The notes beneath the pieces are model-generated. The model was not told the DNA's origin, ran no database searches, and worked only from the letters and a program-made list of their open reading frames with translations. Below, piece by piece: positions 45,448-54,475 of a stretch of 64,000 nucleotides of DNA; the first letter of the stretch is position 1, and every line of letters begins with the position of its first letter. Source of the DNA: Nocardioides sp. CER19 (GTDB lineage Bacteria; Actinomycetota; Actinomycetes; Propionibacteriales; Nocardioidaceae); NCBI RefSeq assembly GCF_029846275.1, contig NZ_JARVWS010000003.1, positions 310,001 through 374,000 on the forward strand, written 5' to 3'. Position numbers and translations under genes: made by a program.

Positions 45448-46227
45448 GTGCTGAGCCGTCGTACCGTCCTCGTGGCCGCCGCCGGACTCGCGACCGGCGG
45501 CTGTGCCCGGGCCTCGGGCGTCGCCCACGGCGTCTCGGTGGAGACCCACGAGTTCGTCTCGGCGGCGCGGGGCGGACGGACGACGCGCTGGACGTTGATG
45601 CGCCCGCGCGGCGCCGGGGGCACGCTGCCCGTGGTCGTCGCGCTGCACGGTCTCGGCGGCGACCACGGCTACGTGCCCGCGATCGGCGGAGCGGCGGCGC
45701 TGGCGGCCGCGGGGACGCCGTTCGCGCTCGTCGCCCCGGACGGTGGTACGTCGTACTGGCACCCGCACGACGGCGAGGACGCGGGCGCGATGGTGACCGA
45801 CGAGCTGCTCCCCCGCCTCGCCGACCACGACCTGCGCTCCGACCGGATCGCCCTCATCGGCTGGTCGATGGGCGGGTACGGCGCCCTGCGGCTCGCCGGC
45901 CTGCTCGGACCGTCCCGCGTGGCCGGTGTGGCGGCGGTCAGCCCCGCCCTGTGGACCGACCCGGCATCCGCGTCGCACTCCGGGTTCGACGACGCCGCCG
46001 ACTACCGCCGCTACTCCGTCATGGGCGACCAGCGGAAGCTCGACGGCATCCCCGTCCGCGTGGACTGCGGCCGCAGCGACCCGTTCGCCGACGCCGTGCG
46101 CAGCTACCGCTCCGGCTTCGCGCACCGGCCCGGAGGCGGCTTCTCCTTCGGCAGCCACGACCGCGGCTACTGGCGTCGGGTGCTGCCGGCCGAGCTGACC
46201 TTCCTCGGAGGTACCCTCGCAGCGTGA
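45448..46227 (+). CDS. Alpha/beta-hydrolase lipoprotein (esterase D/PHB depolymerase-like)
   Basis: A 259-residue exported hydrolase. The start (GTG 45448) gives a twin-arginine-like signal LSRRTVLVAAAGLATGG followed by lipobox cysteine 19, so it is probably a lipoprotein on the outer face of the membrane. The nucleophile elbow is GWSMGG (about Ser139), with PVVVALHGLGGDHG for the oxyanion region and a late His in SHDRGYW. Substrate unknown; the esterase family acts on short acyl or mycolyl esters. It ends overlapping the lipB start by four bases. Confidence 0.82.
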   Translation: MLSRRTVLVAAAGLATGGCARASGVAHGVSVETHEFVSAARGGRTTRWTLMRPRGAGGTLPVVVALHGLGGDHGYVPAIGGAAALAAAGTPFALVAPDGGTSYWHPHDGEDAGAMVTDELLPRLADHDLRSDRIALIGWSMGGYGALRLAGLLGPSRVAGVAAVSPALWTDPASASHSGFDDAADYRRYSVMGDQRKLDGIPVRVDCGRSDPFADAVRSYRSGFAHRPGGGFSFGSHDRGYWRRVLPAELTFLGGTLAA

Positions 46228-46946
46228 CTGAGCTGCTGTTCCAGGAGATCGGGACGATCGACTACCTCGCCGCGTGGGAGCTGCAGCGCGAGGTGCACGC
46301 GAAGGTCGTCGCGGGCGAGCAGCCGGACACCGTCCTCCTGCTCGAGCACCCGCCGGTCTTCACCGCCGGGAAGCGGACCGACCCGCACGAGCGCCCGGTC
46401 GACACCAACGGCGCGCCGGTCGTCGACGTCGACCGCGGCGGCAAGATCACGTTCCACGGCCCCGGTCAGCTGGTCGCCTACCCGATCGTCCGGCTCCCCG
46501 ACCACGTCAAGGTGGTCGACTTCGTACGCCGCCTCGAGGAGGCGATGATCCGCACCTGCGCGGCCCACGAGGTCCCCACGGCCCGGGTGCCGGGCCGCAG
46601 CGGTGTCTGGCACGCCGCCGACGACCGCGGACAGGAGCGCAAGCTGGGTGCGATCGGCCTGCGGGTCAGCAAGGGCGTCACGATGCACGGGATCGCGCTC
46701 AACTGCGACGTCGACCTGGCGTGGTACGACCGGTTCGTGCCGTGCGGCATCTCCGACGCGGGCGTCAGCACGCTGTCGGTCGAGACGGGCCGCGACGTGA
46801 CGGTCGCCGAGGCGCTGCCGGTGCTGCGTGCCGACCTGGAGCGCTTCCTCGCCTGGGAGCCCTACGAGTCGACACCCGACTACGAGCCCAAACCGGAGCC
46901 CGCGCACGGCCCGCGGATCGAGCTGCTGACACCCTCTCGCGGGTGA
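46224..46946 (+). CDS. lipB: Octanoyl-[ACP]:protein octanoyltransferase LipB
   Basis: A 240-residue lipoate-synthesis enzyme that moves octanoyl groups from ACP to the lipoyl domains. It has the family patterns HPPVFTAGKR (about residue 46), RGGKITFHGPGQLVAYPIVR, the Lys in LGAIGLRVSKGVTMHG and the catalytic Cys in VPCGISDAGVS. GTG 46224 is both overlapped with the esterase stop and preceded by TACCCT six bases upstream. A Pro/Glu-rich tail of about 25 residues follows the domain. Confidence 0.94.
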   Translation: MTELLFQEIGTIDYLAAWELQREVHAKVVAGEQPDTVLLLEHPPVFTAGKRTDPHERPVDTNGAPVVDVDRGGKITFHGPGQLVAYPIVRLPDHVKVVDFVRRLEEAMIRTCAAHEVPTARVPGRSGVWHAADDRGQERKLGAIGLRVSKGVTMHGIALNCDVDLAWYDRFVPCGISDAGVSTLSVETGRDVTVAEALPVLRADLERFLAWEPYESTPDYEPKPEPAHGPRIELLTPSRG

Positions 46947-47003
46947 CCGGGCGGTAACGGTCCCGACTGCGGACGGAGTGGGCTCTCGGCGTACCCTGAA
47001 CGC

Positions 47004-47945
47004 GTGACGACTGCGCCAGCACCCGAAGGTCGCAAGCTCCTCCGGCTGGAGGTCCGCAACTCGGAGACCCCGATCGAGCGGAAGCCCGAATGGATCAAGA
47101 CCCGGGCCAAGATGGGCCCGGAGTACAAACACCTCCAGCAGCTCGTGAAGTCCGAGGGACTCCACACCGTCTGCCAGGAGGCCGGCTGTCCCAACATCTT
47201 CGAGTGCTGGGAGGACCGCGAGGCCACGTTCCTCATCGGCGGCGACCAGTGCACGCGCCGCTGCGACTTCTGCCAGATCGACACCGGCAAGCCGCAGCCG
47301 CTCGACCGTGACGAGCCGCGCCGTGTGGCCGAATCGGTGAAGAGCATGGGCCTGCGCTACGCCACCATCACCGGCGTCGCCCGCGACGACCTGGAGGACG
47401 GCGGCGCCTGGCTCTACGCCGAGACGGTCCGCGCCATCCACGAGCTCAACCCCGACACCGGCGTCGAGAACCTCATCCCCGACTTCAACGGCAAGCCCGA
47501 CCTGCTGCGCGAGGTCTTCGAGAGCCGCCCCGAGGTGCTCGCCCACAACGTCGAGACCGTGCCGCGGATCTTCAAGCGGATCCGGCCCGCGTTCCGCTAC
47601 GAGCGCTCGCTCGACGTCATCACCCAGGCGCGCGACTTCGGCCTGGTCACCAAGTCCAACCTCATCCTGGGCATGGGCGAGACCCGCGAGGAGGTCTCCC
47701 AGGCCCTGCGCGACCTGCACGCCGCCGGTTGCGAGCTCATCACCATCACGCAGTACCTCCGCCCGAGCGTCCGGCACCACCCGGTCGAGCGCTGGGTGAA
47801 GCCCGAGGAGTTCGTCGAGCTGCGCGAGGAGGCCGACCAGATCGGCTTCTCCGGCGTCATGTCGGGCCCGCTCGTTCGTTCGTCCTACCGGGCCGGTCGC
47901 CTGTACCGTCAGGCGATCGAGGCCCGCGAGGGCATCTCCGCCTGA
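47004..47945 (+). CDS. lipA: Lipoyl synthase
   Basis: A 313-residue radical-SAM enzyme inserting two sulfurs into octanoyl-lysine. Auxiliary-cluster cysteines are in [13 protein letters not shown] (about residues 54-66), the radical-SAM cysteines in CTRRCDFC (about 83-90) and the C-terminal RSSYRAG serine motif is present. TACCCT ends six bases before GTG 47004. With lipB it supplies lipoate to sucB and the glycine cleavage H protein. Confidence 0.96.
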   Translation: MTTAPAPEGRKLLRLEVRNSETPIERKPEWIKTRAKMGPEYKHLQQLVKSEGLHTVCQEAGCPNIFECWEDREATFLIGGDQCTRRCDFCQIDTGKPQPLDRDEPRRVAESVKSMGLRYATITGVARDDLEDGGAWLYAETVRAIHELNPDTGVENLIPDFNGKPDLLREVFESRPEVLAHNVETVPRIFKRIRPAFRYERSLDVITQARDFGLVTKSNLILGMGETREEVSQALRDLHAAGCELITITQYLRPSVRHHPVERWVKPEEFVELREEADQIGFSGVMSGPLVRSSYRAGRLYRQAIEAREGISA

Positions 47946-47975
47946 CCCTTCCGTCCTGAACTGAGAGAGCACCAG

Positions 47976-48680
47976 ATGTCCCAGGTCGATCCGAGCACCA
48001 TGAGCCGCCGCCGGCAGATCGTCGAGACCTACCGGCTGACCAAGCAGTCCGACCCGTCCATCGGTCTGTGGCTGCTGGGGTCGTTCCTCGTCGGTGCCAT
48101 CGTCGGCTTCGCCGTGTTCTGGGTGCTGCCCGGCACCGGCGTCTTCGGCCTGGTCATGGCGATCGTCGGCGCGATCCTCGGCGGCACCCTGCTGACGATG
48201 ATCGTGTTCGGTCGCCGCGCCCAGCACGCGGCCTACAAGCGGCTCGAGGGACAGCCCGGCGGCGCTGCCGCGGCGCTCACGATGCTGCGCAAGGGCTGGA
48301 CGACCGAGCCGGCCGTCGCCTTCAACAAGCAGCAGGACGTCGTCCACCGCGTGGTCGGCCCTCCGGGCATCGTCCTGGTCGGCGAGGGCAACGTGAACAG
48401 GCTGCGCCCGCTGCTCGTCAGCGAGCGCAAGCGTCACGAGCGGGTGCTCTACGAGGTGCCCGTCACCGAGATCATCGTGGGCGACGGCGAGGGCCAGGTG
48501 CCGCTGCCGAAGCTGGTCCGCACCGTGATGAAGCAGAAGCGTCAGGTGAAGCCGGCCGAGATCACCGACCTGCTCAACCGCCTCAAGGCGATCGACGCCA
48601 CCCGCGGCAAGGTCCCGCTCCCCAAGGGCCCGGTCCCGACGTCCATGAAGGGCATGCGCGGCAACCTGCGCGGCCGCTGA
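47976..48680 (+). CDS. DUF4191 membrane protein
   Basis: A 234-residue protein with two transmembrane segments near the N-terminus (LWLLGSFLVGAIVGFAVFWV and FGLVMAIVGAILGGTLLTMI, about residues 29-75) and a cytoplasmic basic C-terminal domain. DUF4191 is an actinobacterial family nearly always beside lipA; function unknown. The start is 30 bases after lipA. Its stop lies at the edge of an 11-bp tandem repeat. Confidence 0.85.
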   Translation: MSQVDPSTMSRRRQIVETYRLTKQSDPSIGLWLLGSFLVGAIVGFAVFWVLPGTGVFGLVMAIVGAILGGTLLTMIVFGRRAQHAAYKRLEGQPGGAAAALTMLRKGWTTEPAVAFNKQQDVVHRVVGPPGIVLVGEGNVNRLRPLLVSERKRHERVLYEVPVTEIIVGDGEGQVPLPKLVRTVMKQKRQVKPAEITDLLNRLKAIDATRGKVPLPKGPVPTSMKGMRGNLRGR

Positions 48681-48767
48681 CCGGCCGCTGACCGGCCGTG
48701 ACCGGCCGCTGGCCGGCCGCTGGCCGGCCGCTGGCCGGTCACTGGCCGGTCACTGGCCGGGCATCGG
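48681..48767. repeat. 11-bp tandem repeats (CCGGCCGCTGG type) at a convergent gene junction
   Basis: About eight copies of CCGGCCGCTGA/CCGGCCGCTGG/CCGGTCACTGG, one with a single-base deletion. The array lies between the DUF4191 stop and the convergent lipoprotein gene, whose last codons and stop (48750-48752) fall inside it. The CCGG-rich units can pair with one another, so it may also act as a two-way terminator. Confidence 0.85.
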
Positions 48768-49433
48768 CACCGTGTCCGCCGCCGGGGGCCGTTGGACGGT
48801 GATCTTCCTCCCCCAGTCGGAGAAGGTCATCGTGACGGTCTGCGCGCTCCCGCTGCTCACCACGATCTTCTGCAGGTAGCCGTCCGAGCCGACGTAGATG
48901 TCGGTCGTGACGCCGTCCTTGGACAGCCGCCAGTGGCCGTTGCCGAGGTCCTGGGCGTCCGCGCCGCTCTTCTCGAGCTCCTCGAGCGCCTGGGAGGGGT
49001 CCATGCCGAGCATCTGGCCGGCCTGACCGAGCTCCATCTTCATGAACTTGCCGTCCTGCCCCGGGACGGCCACGTAGACGCCGCCGTCGACCATCCGCAC
49101 CTCGGTCTTCTGCCCGCCCACCTGCATCCTCAGCTGCATCGACTGCGAGCCGCCGGCGAAGCTGACATCGCCCTCGCCCGAGCCCTGGCCACTCATGTCG
49201 ACGGTGATGTGGGCGGTCTTGCCCTCCGTCATCGACTTGGCGAGGACGTCGGCCAGGGAGCGCCTGGCGCCCGAGGAGTCGGCGGTCGTCGTGGACGTCG
49301 AGGCACCGACGGAGGTCGTCGTCCCCGTGGTCGCCGGCTCGGCGTCGTCGCGGGTGCCCCCACATCCGGCCAGGGCGAGGACGGCGGCGGCCGCGGCCCC
49401 GGCCGCCAGGACACGAGGTGGGGGCAGGTTCAT
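48750..49433 (-). CDS. Lipoprotein of the LppX/LprAFG type
   Basis: A 227-residue lipoprotein with a lipobox (LALAGC, Cys24), a Thr/Ser-rich tether (about 25-58) and a domain (about 60-225) with MTEGKTAHITVDMSGQGSGE and QALEELEKSGADAQDLGNGH, resembling the LppX/LprG fold that carries lipids between membrane layers. ATG 49433 is preferred; two ATGs within 12 bases upstream are possible. It is eight bases downstream of the RDD gene. Its stop lies in a tandem repeat, so its C-terminus may vary between strains. Confidence 0.78.
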   Translation of the reverse strand: MNLPPPRVLAAGAAAAAVLALAGCGGTRDDAEPATTGTTTSVGASTSTTTADSSGARRSLADVLAKSMTEGKTAHITVDMSGQGSGEGDVSFAGGSQSMQLRMQVGGQKTEVRMVDGGVYVAVPGQDGKFMKMELGQAGQMLGMDPSQALEELEKSGADAQDLGNGHWRLSKDGVTTDIYVGSDGYLQKIVVSSGSAQTVTMTFSDWGRKITVQRPPAADTVPMPGQ

Positions 49434-49441
49434 GCCTCCCA

Positions 49442-49855
49442 TCATGCTCCTCGGAACACGCTCCGGTAGGTGTCGAGGGTGACCGTCGCCGTCCCGGCGG
49501 CGAGGTCGTGCAGACCGCGCCCGTCCGGCCGGAAGATGAGCGGCGGTACGACGACCGCGACCATGATCTGCCGGGCGATCGCCCGCAGCAGGTCGAGCGG
49601 GCGCGGGTCGCCGTTGACGCGCACCGTCCGCAGCCGCGTCGCGAGCTTGCCGAAGGACCCACCGGCCAGTGCGGTGAGCACGGCCGACTCGACGACGTAC
49701 GCGGCGAGCACGAAGAACTGCTCGGGGCCACCGGGCGAGGCGTACTCGTGCCAGCCGACGAAGAAGATCACCACCAGCGTCGACGCCACCCAGTCGACGA
49801 GCAGCGCGACGCCGCGTCGGGTCCAGGAGGCGGTCGGGTACGTCGGGTCGGTCAT
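49442..49855 (-). CDS. RDD-family membrane protein
   Basis: A 137-residue protein with three membrane segments and the RDD features: ASWTRRGVALLVDWVASTLV near the start, GKLATRLRTVRVNGDPRPL (about 70-88) and ARQIMVAVVVPPL. RDD proteins are small transporters or membrane modulators of uncertain role. Divergent from glnA, as commonly seen in actinobacteria. Confidence 0.85.
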   Translation of the reverse strand: MTDPTYPTASWTRRGVALLVDWVASTLVVIFFVGWHEYASPGGPEQFFVLAAYVVESAVLTALAGGSFGKLATRLRTVRVNGDPRPLDLLRAIARQIMVAVVVPPLIFRPDGRGLHDLAAGTATVTLDTYRSVFRGA

Positions 49856-49904
49856 GGCGGGACAGCCTAGGGGGACGCCGCTGGACCCCCGCGCCCGGGA
49901 ACCT

Positions 49905-49942
49905 GTTACATGGCTGAAACAATTCCGACACGACTGCGCAAC
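49905..49942 (+). promoter_or_regulatory. GlnR operator upstream of glnA
   Basis: The sequence GTTAC-n6-GAAAC-n6-GACAC-n6-GCAAC (each box 11 bases apart) matches the actinobacterial GlnR consensus gTnAC-n6-GaAAC-n6-gTnAC-n6-GaAAC with two mismatches in the second half-site pair. It lies 105 bases upstream of the glnA start. GlnR is the global nitrogen regulator and glnA its best-known target. Confidence 0.75.
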
Positions 49943-50046
49943 TGCGCCTGCTTACCGTTCAGGCACGATCTGGCGACAGTGCGGCCGTCGGATCACCACT
50001 CAAGCGTTTCGAGGCTGCGCCCCAGGCGCGCAGCCAAGGAGGACGG

Positions 50047-51471
50047 ATGTTCAGCAACCAGGACGAGCTGTTCAAGTACATCAAGGACGAGGGCGTCGAG
50101 ATGATCGACATCCGCTTCGTCGACCTTCCGGGCATCATGCAGCACTTCACGGTGCCGGTCTCGTCCTTCGGTCCCGAGGTCTTCGAGGACGGCCTCGCCT
50201 TCGACGGCTCCTCGATCCGCGGCTTCCAGGCCATCAACGAGTCGGACATGGCCCTCTTCCCGGACGTGACGACCGCCTTCATCGACCCGTTCCGCGCCGC
50301 CAAGACCCTGGCGATGAACTTCTTCGTGCACGACCCGATCACCGGCGAGGCCTACAGCCGCGACCCGCGCAACATCGCGCGCAAGGCGCTGGCGTACCTG
50401 TCGACGACCGGGATCGGCGACACCGCCTACTTCGCTCCCGAGGCGGAGTTCTACATCTTCGACAACGTCAAGTTCGAGACGAAGGCCAACACCGGCTTCT
50501 ACGAGATCAACTCCTACGCCGGCGCCTGGAACACCGGCGACTCCTTCGAGCGCGACAACCGCGGCTACAAGGTCAAGTACAAGGGCGGCTACTTCCCCGT
50601 CTCCCCCACCGACCACTTCGCCGACCTGCGTGACGTGATGGTCAAGCAGCTCGAGGCGTCGGGCCTGCTCGTGGAGCGCGCGCACCACGAGGTCGGCACC
50701 GCCGGCCAGGCGGAGATCAACTACCGCTTCGACACGCTGCTCAAGGCCGCGGACGACGTCATGAAGTTCAAGTACATCATCCGCAACACCGCCTGGGAGG
50801 CGGGCAAGACCGTCACCTTCATGCCGAAGCCGATCTTCGGCGACAACGGCTCGGGCATGCACGTGCACCAGTCGGTCTGGAACAACGGCGAGCCGCTGTT
50901 CTACGACGAGGCCGGCTACGGCGGACTGTCCGACCTGGCCCGCTGGTACATCGGCGGCATCCTGCAGCACGCGCCGGCGCTGCTCGCGTTCACGAACCCG
51001 ACCGTGAACTCCTACCACCGCCTGGTGCCGGGCTTCGAGGCGCCGATCTCGCTGGTCTACTCGTCGCGCAACCGCTCCGCCGCGCTCCGCATCCCGATCA
51101 CGGGGTCGAACCCGAAGGCCAAGCGCATCGAGGCCCGCTTCCCGGACCCGTCCTCCAACCCCTACCTCGCGTTCTCGGCTCTGCTGCTCGCCGGCATCGA
51201 CGGCATCCAGAACAAGATCGAGCCGCCCGCGCCGATCGACAAGGACATCTACGAGCTCCCGCCGGACGAGATGGCCGAGATCAACCAGGTGCCGACCTCC
51301 CTCGGCGCCGTCCTCGAGGCCCTCGAGGCCGACCAGGACTTCCTCACCGTGGGCGACGTCTTCACCCCCGACCTGCTCGAGACCTGGATCGACTACAAGC
51401 GGACCAACGAGATCCTGCCCGTCCAGCAGCGTCCTCACCCGCACGAGTTCGAGCTCTACTACGACATCTAG
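50047..51471 (+). CDS. glnA: Type I glutamine synthetase
   Basis: A 474-residue GS-I making glutamine from glutamate, ammonia and ATP; works as a dodecamer. It has [13 protein letters not shown], metal/ATP regions [19 protein letters not shown] (about residues 258-276) and NRSAALRIP. The adenylylation tyrosine is about Tyr402 in [11 protein letters not shown], so activity is probably also controlled post-translationally by GlnE. The start is preceded by AAGGAGG. Controlled by the GlnR operator upstream. Confidence 0.97.
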   Translation: MFSNQDELFKYIKDEGVEMIDIRFVDLPGIMQHFTVPVSSFGPEVFEDGLAFDGSSIRGFQAINESDMALFPDVTTAFIDPFRAAKTLAMNFFVHDPITGEAYSRDPRNIARKALAYLSTTGIGDTAYFAPEAEFYIFDNVKFETKANTGFYEINSYAGAWNTGDSFERDNRGYKVKYKGGYFPVSPTDHFADLRDVMVKQLEASGLLVERAHHEVGTAGQAEINYRFDTLLKAADDVMKFKYIIRNTAWEAGKTVTFMPKPIFGDNGSGMHVHQSVWNNGEPLFYDEAGYGGLSDLARWYIGGILQHAPALLAFTNPTVNSYHRLVPGFEAPISLVYSSRNRSAALRIPITGSNPKAKRIEARFPDPSSNPYLAFSALLLAGIDGIQNKIEPPAPIDKDIYELPPDEMAEINQVPTSLGAVLEALEADQDFLTVGDVFTPDLLETWIDYKRTNEILPVQQRPHPHEFELYYDI

Positions 51472-51477
51472 CCGATC

Positions 51478-51492
51478 GGGCCACACCGGCCC
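51478..51492 (+). terminator. Possible weak hairpin terminator after glnA
   Basis: GGGCC-acacc-GGCCC, a 5-bp stem six bases past the stop. It is short; the remaining gap to 51648 shows no gene. Confidence 0.35.
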
Positions 51493-51648
51493 TGACCTGC
51501 ACGAGCGTGCGGCCCCTGCGAGGTTTCCCCGGGATGCCCGCAGCGGGCCCGCGCTCGCTCGGGCAGTCGCCCGCCAACGACCTACAAGCCGAGGGCCCGA
51601 GGTGCGCCGCGAGTCGACCCCAAGTGGAGTTCCTGGAGGGGTGGCCCT

Positions 51649-52305
51649 CTAGTCCCCCACGCGGCCGGTGTCGTAGGCCCACATCGCGATCTCGACCCTG
51701 TTGCGGGCGCCGATCTTGGTCAGCAGGCTCGCGACGTGGGTCTTGACGGTCGTCAAGCTGATGAACAGCTCGGCGGCGATCTCGGCGTTCGTGCGACCGA
51801 CAGCGACCAGTTTCAGCACCTCCTCCTCGCGTTGGGTGAGCGGATCGATCGGTGGGGTACGGCGCTTCGACGAGGCCCCCGCGGCAAGGGTCGCTAGCAG
51901 CCTACGGGTGACGTTTGGCGCGATCAGTGCGTCGCCGACGGCGGCGGCATGCACGGCCTGGACGAGCAGCTCAGGCCCAGCGTCCTTCAGCAGAAAGCCT
52001 CGGGCGCCGGCCCGAAGGGCGCCGTGGACGTACTCGTCGAGGTCGAAGGTAGTGATCACCACCACCGCCATGGGGTCCGCGACGCCCCGCCCGGCGAGGA
52101 GATCGGTCACCTCGATGCCGTCGAGCCCGGGCATCCGGATGTCGACCAGGCACACGTCGGGGTGGAGCGTGCGCGCCAGCTCGACCGCGGCGTGGCCATC
52201 CGCGGCCTGACCGACGACCTCGATGTCGGGCTGGGCCTCGAGGATCATGGACAGGCCGGTCCGCACCAGGTCCTGGTCGTCGGCCACCAGCACGCGCACC
52301 GTCAT
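51649..52305 (-). CDS. NarL/FixJ-family response regulator
   Basis: A 218-residue response regulator: receiver domain (about 1-120) with the acidic pocket VADDQD, phosphorylated Asp55 in CLVDIRMPG and Lys in LLKDAG (about 104); LuxR-type helix-turn-helix (about 150-212, LTQREEEVLKLVAVGRTNAE). The ATG 52305 overlaps the kinase stop by four bases, so it is expressed with the kinase. It probably controls the divergent ABC exporter. Confidence 0.92.
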   Translation of the reverse strand: MTVRVLVADDQDLVRTGLSMILEAQPDIEVVGQAADGHAAVELARTLHPDVCLVDIRMPGLDGIEVTDLLAGRGVADPMAVVVITTFDLDEYVHGALRAGARGFLLKDAGPELLVQAVHAAAVGDALIAPNVTRRLLATLAAGASSKRRTPPIDPLTQREEEVLKLVAVGRTNAEIAAELFISLTTVKTHVASLLTKIGARNRVEIAMWAYDTGRVGD

Positions 52306-53444
52306 CGGCGTACCTCCACCGGCAACTCGGCGTCGACCGTCCACCCGCCGCCAGACGCCGGCCCGGCGCGCAATGTGCCGCCGAGCAGCTGCACGCGCTC
52401 GGTCATCCCCAGCAGCCCGAAGCCGTGGTTCGCCGGCCGCGCCGGGTCGATCTGTCCGTCGTCGGTCACGCGTAGCCGCAGCCTTCCTTCACCCTCGACG
52501 ACCCGGATCTCCACGCGCGAGGCGTTGCGGGCGTGCCGCAGGGCGTTCGTCAGCGCCTCTTGCGCCAGCCGGTAGACCGCCGCGTCGACCTGGAGCGGAA
52601 GTTCGTCCAGGTCACCCGGCACCTCCACGTCGACGACTGGCACCGGGTCGCGGCGGGCGAGGGACGCCAGGTCGGCGACACCGGGCTGGGGGGTGTACTC
52701 CGCCGGCGCTCCCTCGCGCAGCACCCGGACCATCGCCCGCATCTCCGCGAGCGTCTGCGATGCTTCCCCTTCGATGGCCGCCAGCGCCTGGAGCCCCGCT
52801 TCGGGTCGCTGCCCGGCCAGCGCCCGGCCCGCCTGCGCCTGCACCGCGATCGCCGAGACGTGATGGGCGACCATGTCGTGCAGCTCGCGCGCGAGTCCTA
52901 CCCGTTCCTGGCTGCGAATCTGCTCCAGCGCCCGTCGCCAACTCTCGGCGCGGTAGCGGAACGCCGCTCCGCCCGCTGCTGACGCTGTCAGGATGCCGAA
53001 CCCGCCGATGGCGTCGGACGGGCCGGTGTAGTCGGCGACCGTACCGATGACCGCAGCGATCAGCACGAACATCAGCCCGATCACGATCTCGCGCCCTGAG
53101 CCCCAGCGGACCAGCGCGTAGACGAGCACCAGGATGTAGATCATTGCGTTGAGCCCCACGTGCGAGGGGCCGCCCGCCAGGGTCGCCAGTCCCAACGCCA
53201 TCGCGGTGCCGAAGCCCACCACGACGCAGGCCAAGGGCTGGGTACGCCGCCAGAGCAGCACGGGCGCGAGCCCGACCGCCACGATCGTCGCGAACGGTCG
53301 CCAGACGACGTCGTCCCGGAAGACGCCCTCGAGCAGCGCCGCCATCATCAACACCCCGACCAGCACCCAGTCCCGCGACAGCCGTTCGGGAGCGGCGGCT
53401 GCGCGAGGCTCGGCCCACAGCGAGCGCAGGGCGTTGGTGACCAC
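52302..53444 (-). CDS. Sensor histidine kinase (HisKA_3 family)
   Basis: A 380-residue NarL-type sensor kinase. About six membrane segments (about residues 25-165) replace an extracytoplasmic sensor. The dimerisation/phospho-acceptor helix is at about 180-245 with His in ARELHDMVAHHVSA (about His190), and the HATPase domain has NALRHARNA and the late GFGLLGMTERVQLL (G box). It is typical of kinases next to ABC exporters that sense membrane or drug stress. GTG 53444. Confidence 0.9.
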   Translation of the reverse strand: MVTNALRSLWAEPRAAAAPERLSRDWVLVGVLMMAALLEGVFRDDVVWRPFATIVAVGLAPVLLWRRTQPLACVVVGFGTAMALGLATLAGGPSHVGLNAMIYILVLVYALVRWGSGREIVIGLMFVLIAAVIGTVADYTGPSDAIGGFGILTASAAGGAAFRYRAESWRRALEQIRSQERVGLARELHDMVAHHVSAIAVQAQAGRALAGQRPEAGLQALAAIEGEASQTLAEMRAMVRVLREGAPAEYTPQPGVADLASLARRDPVPVVDVEVPGDLDELPLQVDAAVYRLAQEALTNALRHARNASRVEIRVVEGEGRLRLRVTDDGQIDPARPANHGFGLLGMTERVQLLGGTLRAGPASGGGWTVDAELPVEVRR

Positions 53445-53575
53445 CCGACCAGCCTAGGGACAGCCGAGGCCCCGGGGACCGACCGAAAGAACGAGACGCT
53501 GCTCCTCCCGATGGCCAAGATGGGTCCGGCCCGTATGCCGATGTGCGCACGCCGCGACGCGCCGAGGGTGGTCAC

Positions 53576-54475
53576 ATGATCACTGTTGAGTCACTGACCC
53601 GCAGGTACGCCGGCTTCACCGCCGTCGACAACGTCTCCTTCACCGCCCTGCCGGGTCGCGTCACCGGCTTCCTCGGCCCGAACGGCGCCGGCAAGTCCAC
53701 CACCATGCGCGTCATGGTCGGTCTGACCGCCCCGACGTCCGGCACTGCGACCATCAACGGAGAACAGTTCGCCGACCTCCCCAACCCCGGCCTCGAGGTG
53801 GGCGTCCTCCTGGACGCGTCTGCCCAGCACGCAGGCCGCACCGGACGCGAGATCCTCACGATCGCCGCTGACACCATGGGTCTGCCCCGCCGCCGCGTCG
53901 ACGAGATGCTCGAGCTCGTCAGCCTGACACCTTCGGAGGCCAAGCGCCGGGTGCGCAACTACTCCCTCGGCATGCGTCAGCGACTGGGCATCGGCACCGC
54001 ACTGCTCGGGGACCCCCGGGTTCTGATCCTCGACGAACCAGCCAACGGGCTCGACCCTGCTGGGATCCGATGGATGCGCGACCTGCTGACGGCCTTTGCC
54101 AGCCAGGGCGGCACCGTCCTGTTGTCCTCGCACCTGCTCCACGAGATCGAGGTCATCGCCGACGACCTGGTCGTGATCGGGAACGGCAAGATCGTCGCAT
54201 CCGGCAGCAAGGAAGAGCTGCTGGCCGCAGCGGGGACGCTCGTCCGGTCGGAATCACCGCGCGACCTCGCGTACGCCCTCGAGCGGGCCGGGATCCCCAG
54301 CACGCTCGCAGGGGACGGCTCGGTACGCACGGACGCCGACCCTGCTCGGGTCGGGGCGGTGGCCCTGACAGCTGGCATCGCCCTCACCGAGCTCCGGTCC
54401 GCCGAGGGCACCGGGCTCGAAGACATGTTCCTGTCCCTCACTGCCGACACCCAACGCGAAGGAGTTGCGGCATGA
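53576..54475 (+). CDS. ABC transporter ATP-binding protein
   Basis: A 299-residue ABC-2 type ATPase (DrrA/NatA-like): Walker A GPNGAGKST at residues 34-42, signature YSLGMRQR (about 127-134), Walker B VLILDEP (about 149-155) followed by ANGLDPAGI. The C-terminal part (about 210-299) is the extra domain of drug/daunorubicin-type exporters. ATG 53576 was preferred to an upstream in-frame ATG at 53543. Coupled to the permease gene (4-base overlap) and divergent from the two-component system. Confidence 0.92.
   Translation: MITVESLTRRYAGFTAVDNVSFTALPGRVTGFLGPNGAGKSTTMRVMVGLTAPTSGTATINGEQFADLPNPGLEVGVLLDASAQHAGRTGREILTIAADTMGLPRRRVDEMLELVSLTPSEAKRRVRNYSLGMRQRLGIGTALLGDPRVLILDEPANGLDPAGIRWMRDLLTAFASQGGTVLLSSHLLHEIEVIADDLVVIGNGKIVASGSKEELLAAAGTLVRSESPRDLAYALERAGIPSTLAGDGSVRTDADPARVGAVALTAGIALTELRSAEGTGLEDMFLSLTADTQREGVAA

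Noticed and set aside
49910..50104. Small frame over the glnA promoter
   Set aside because: It overlaps the GlnR site and the glnA start and has no protein character.
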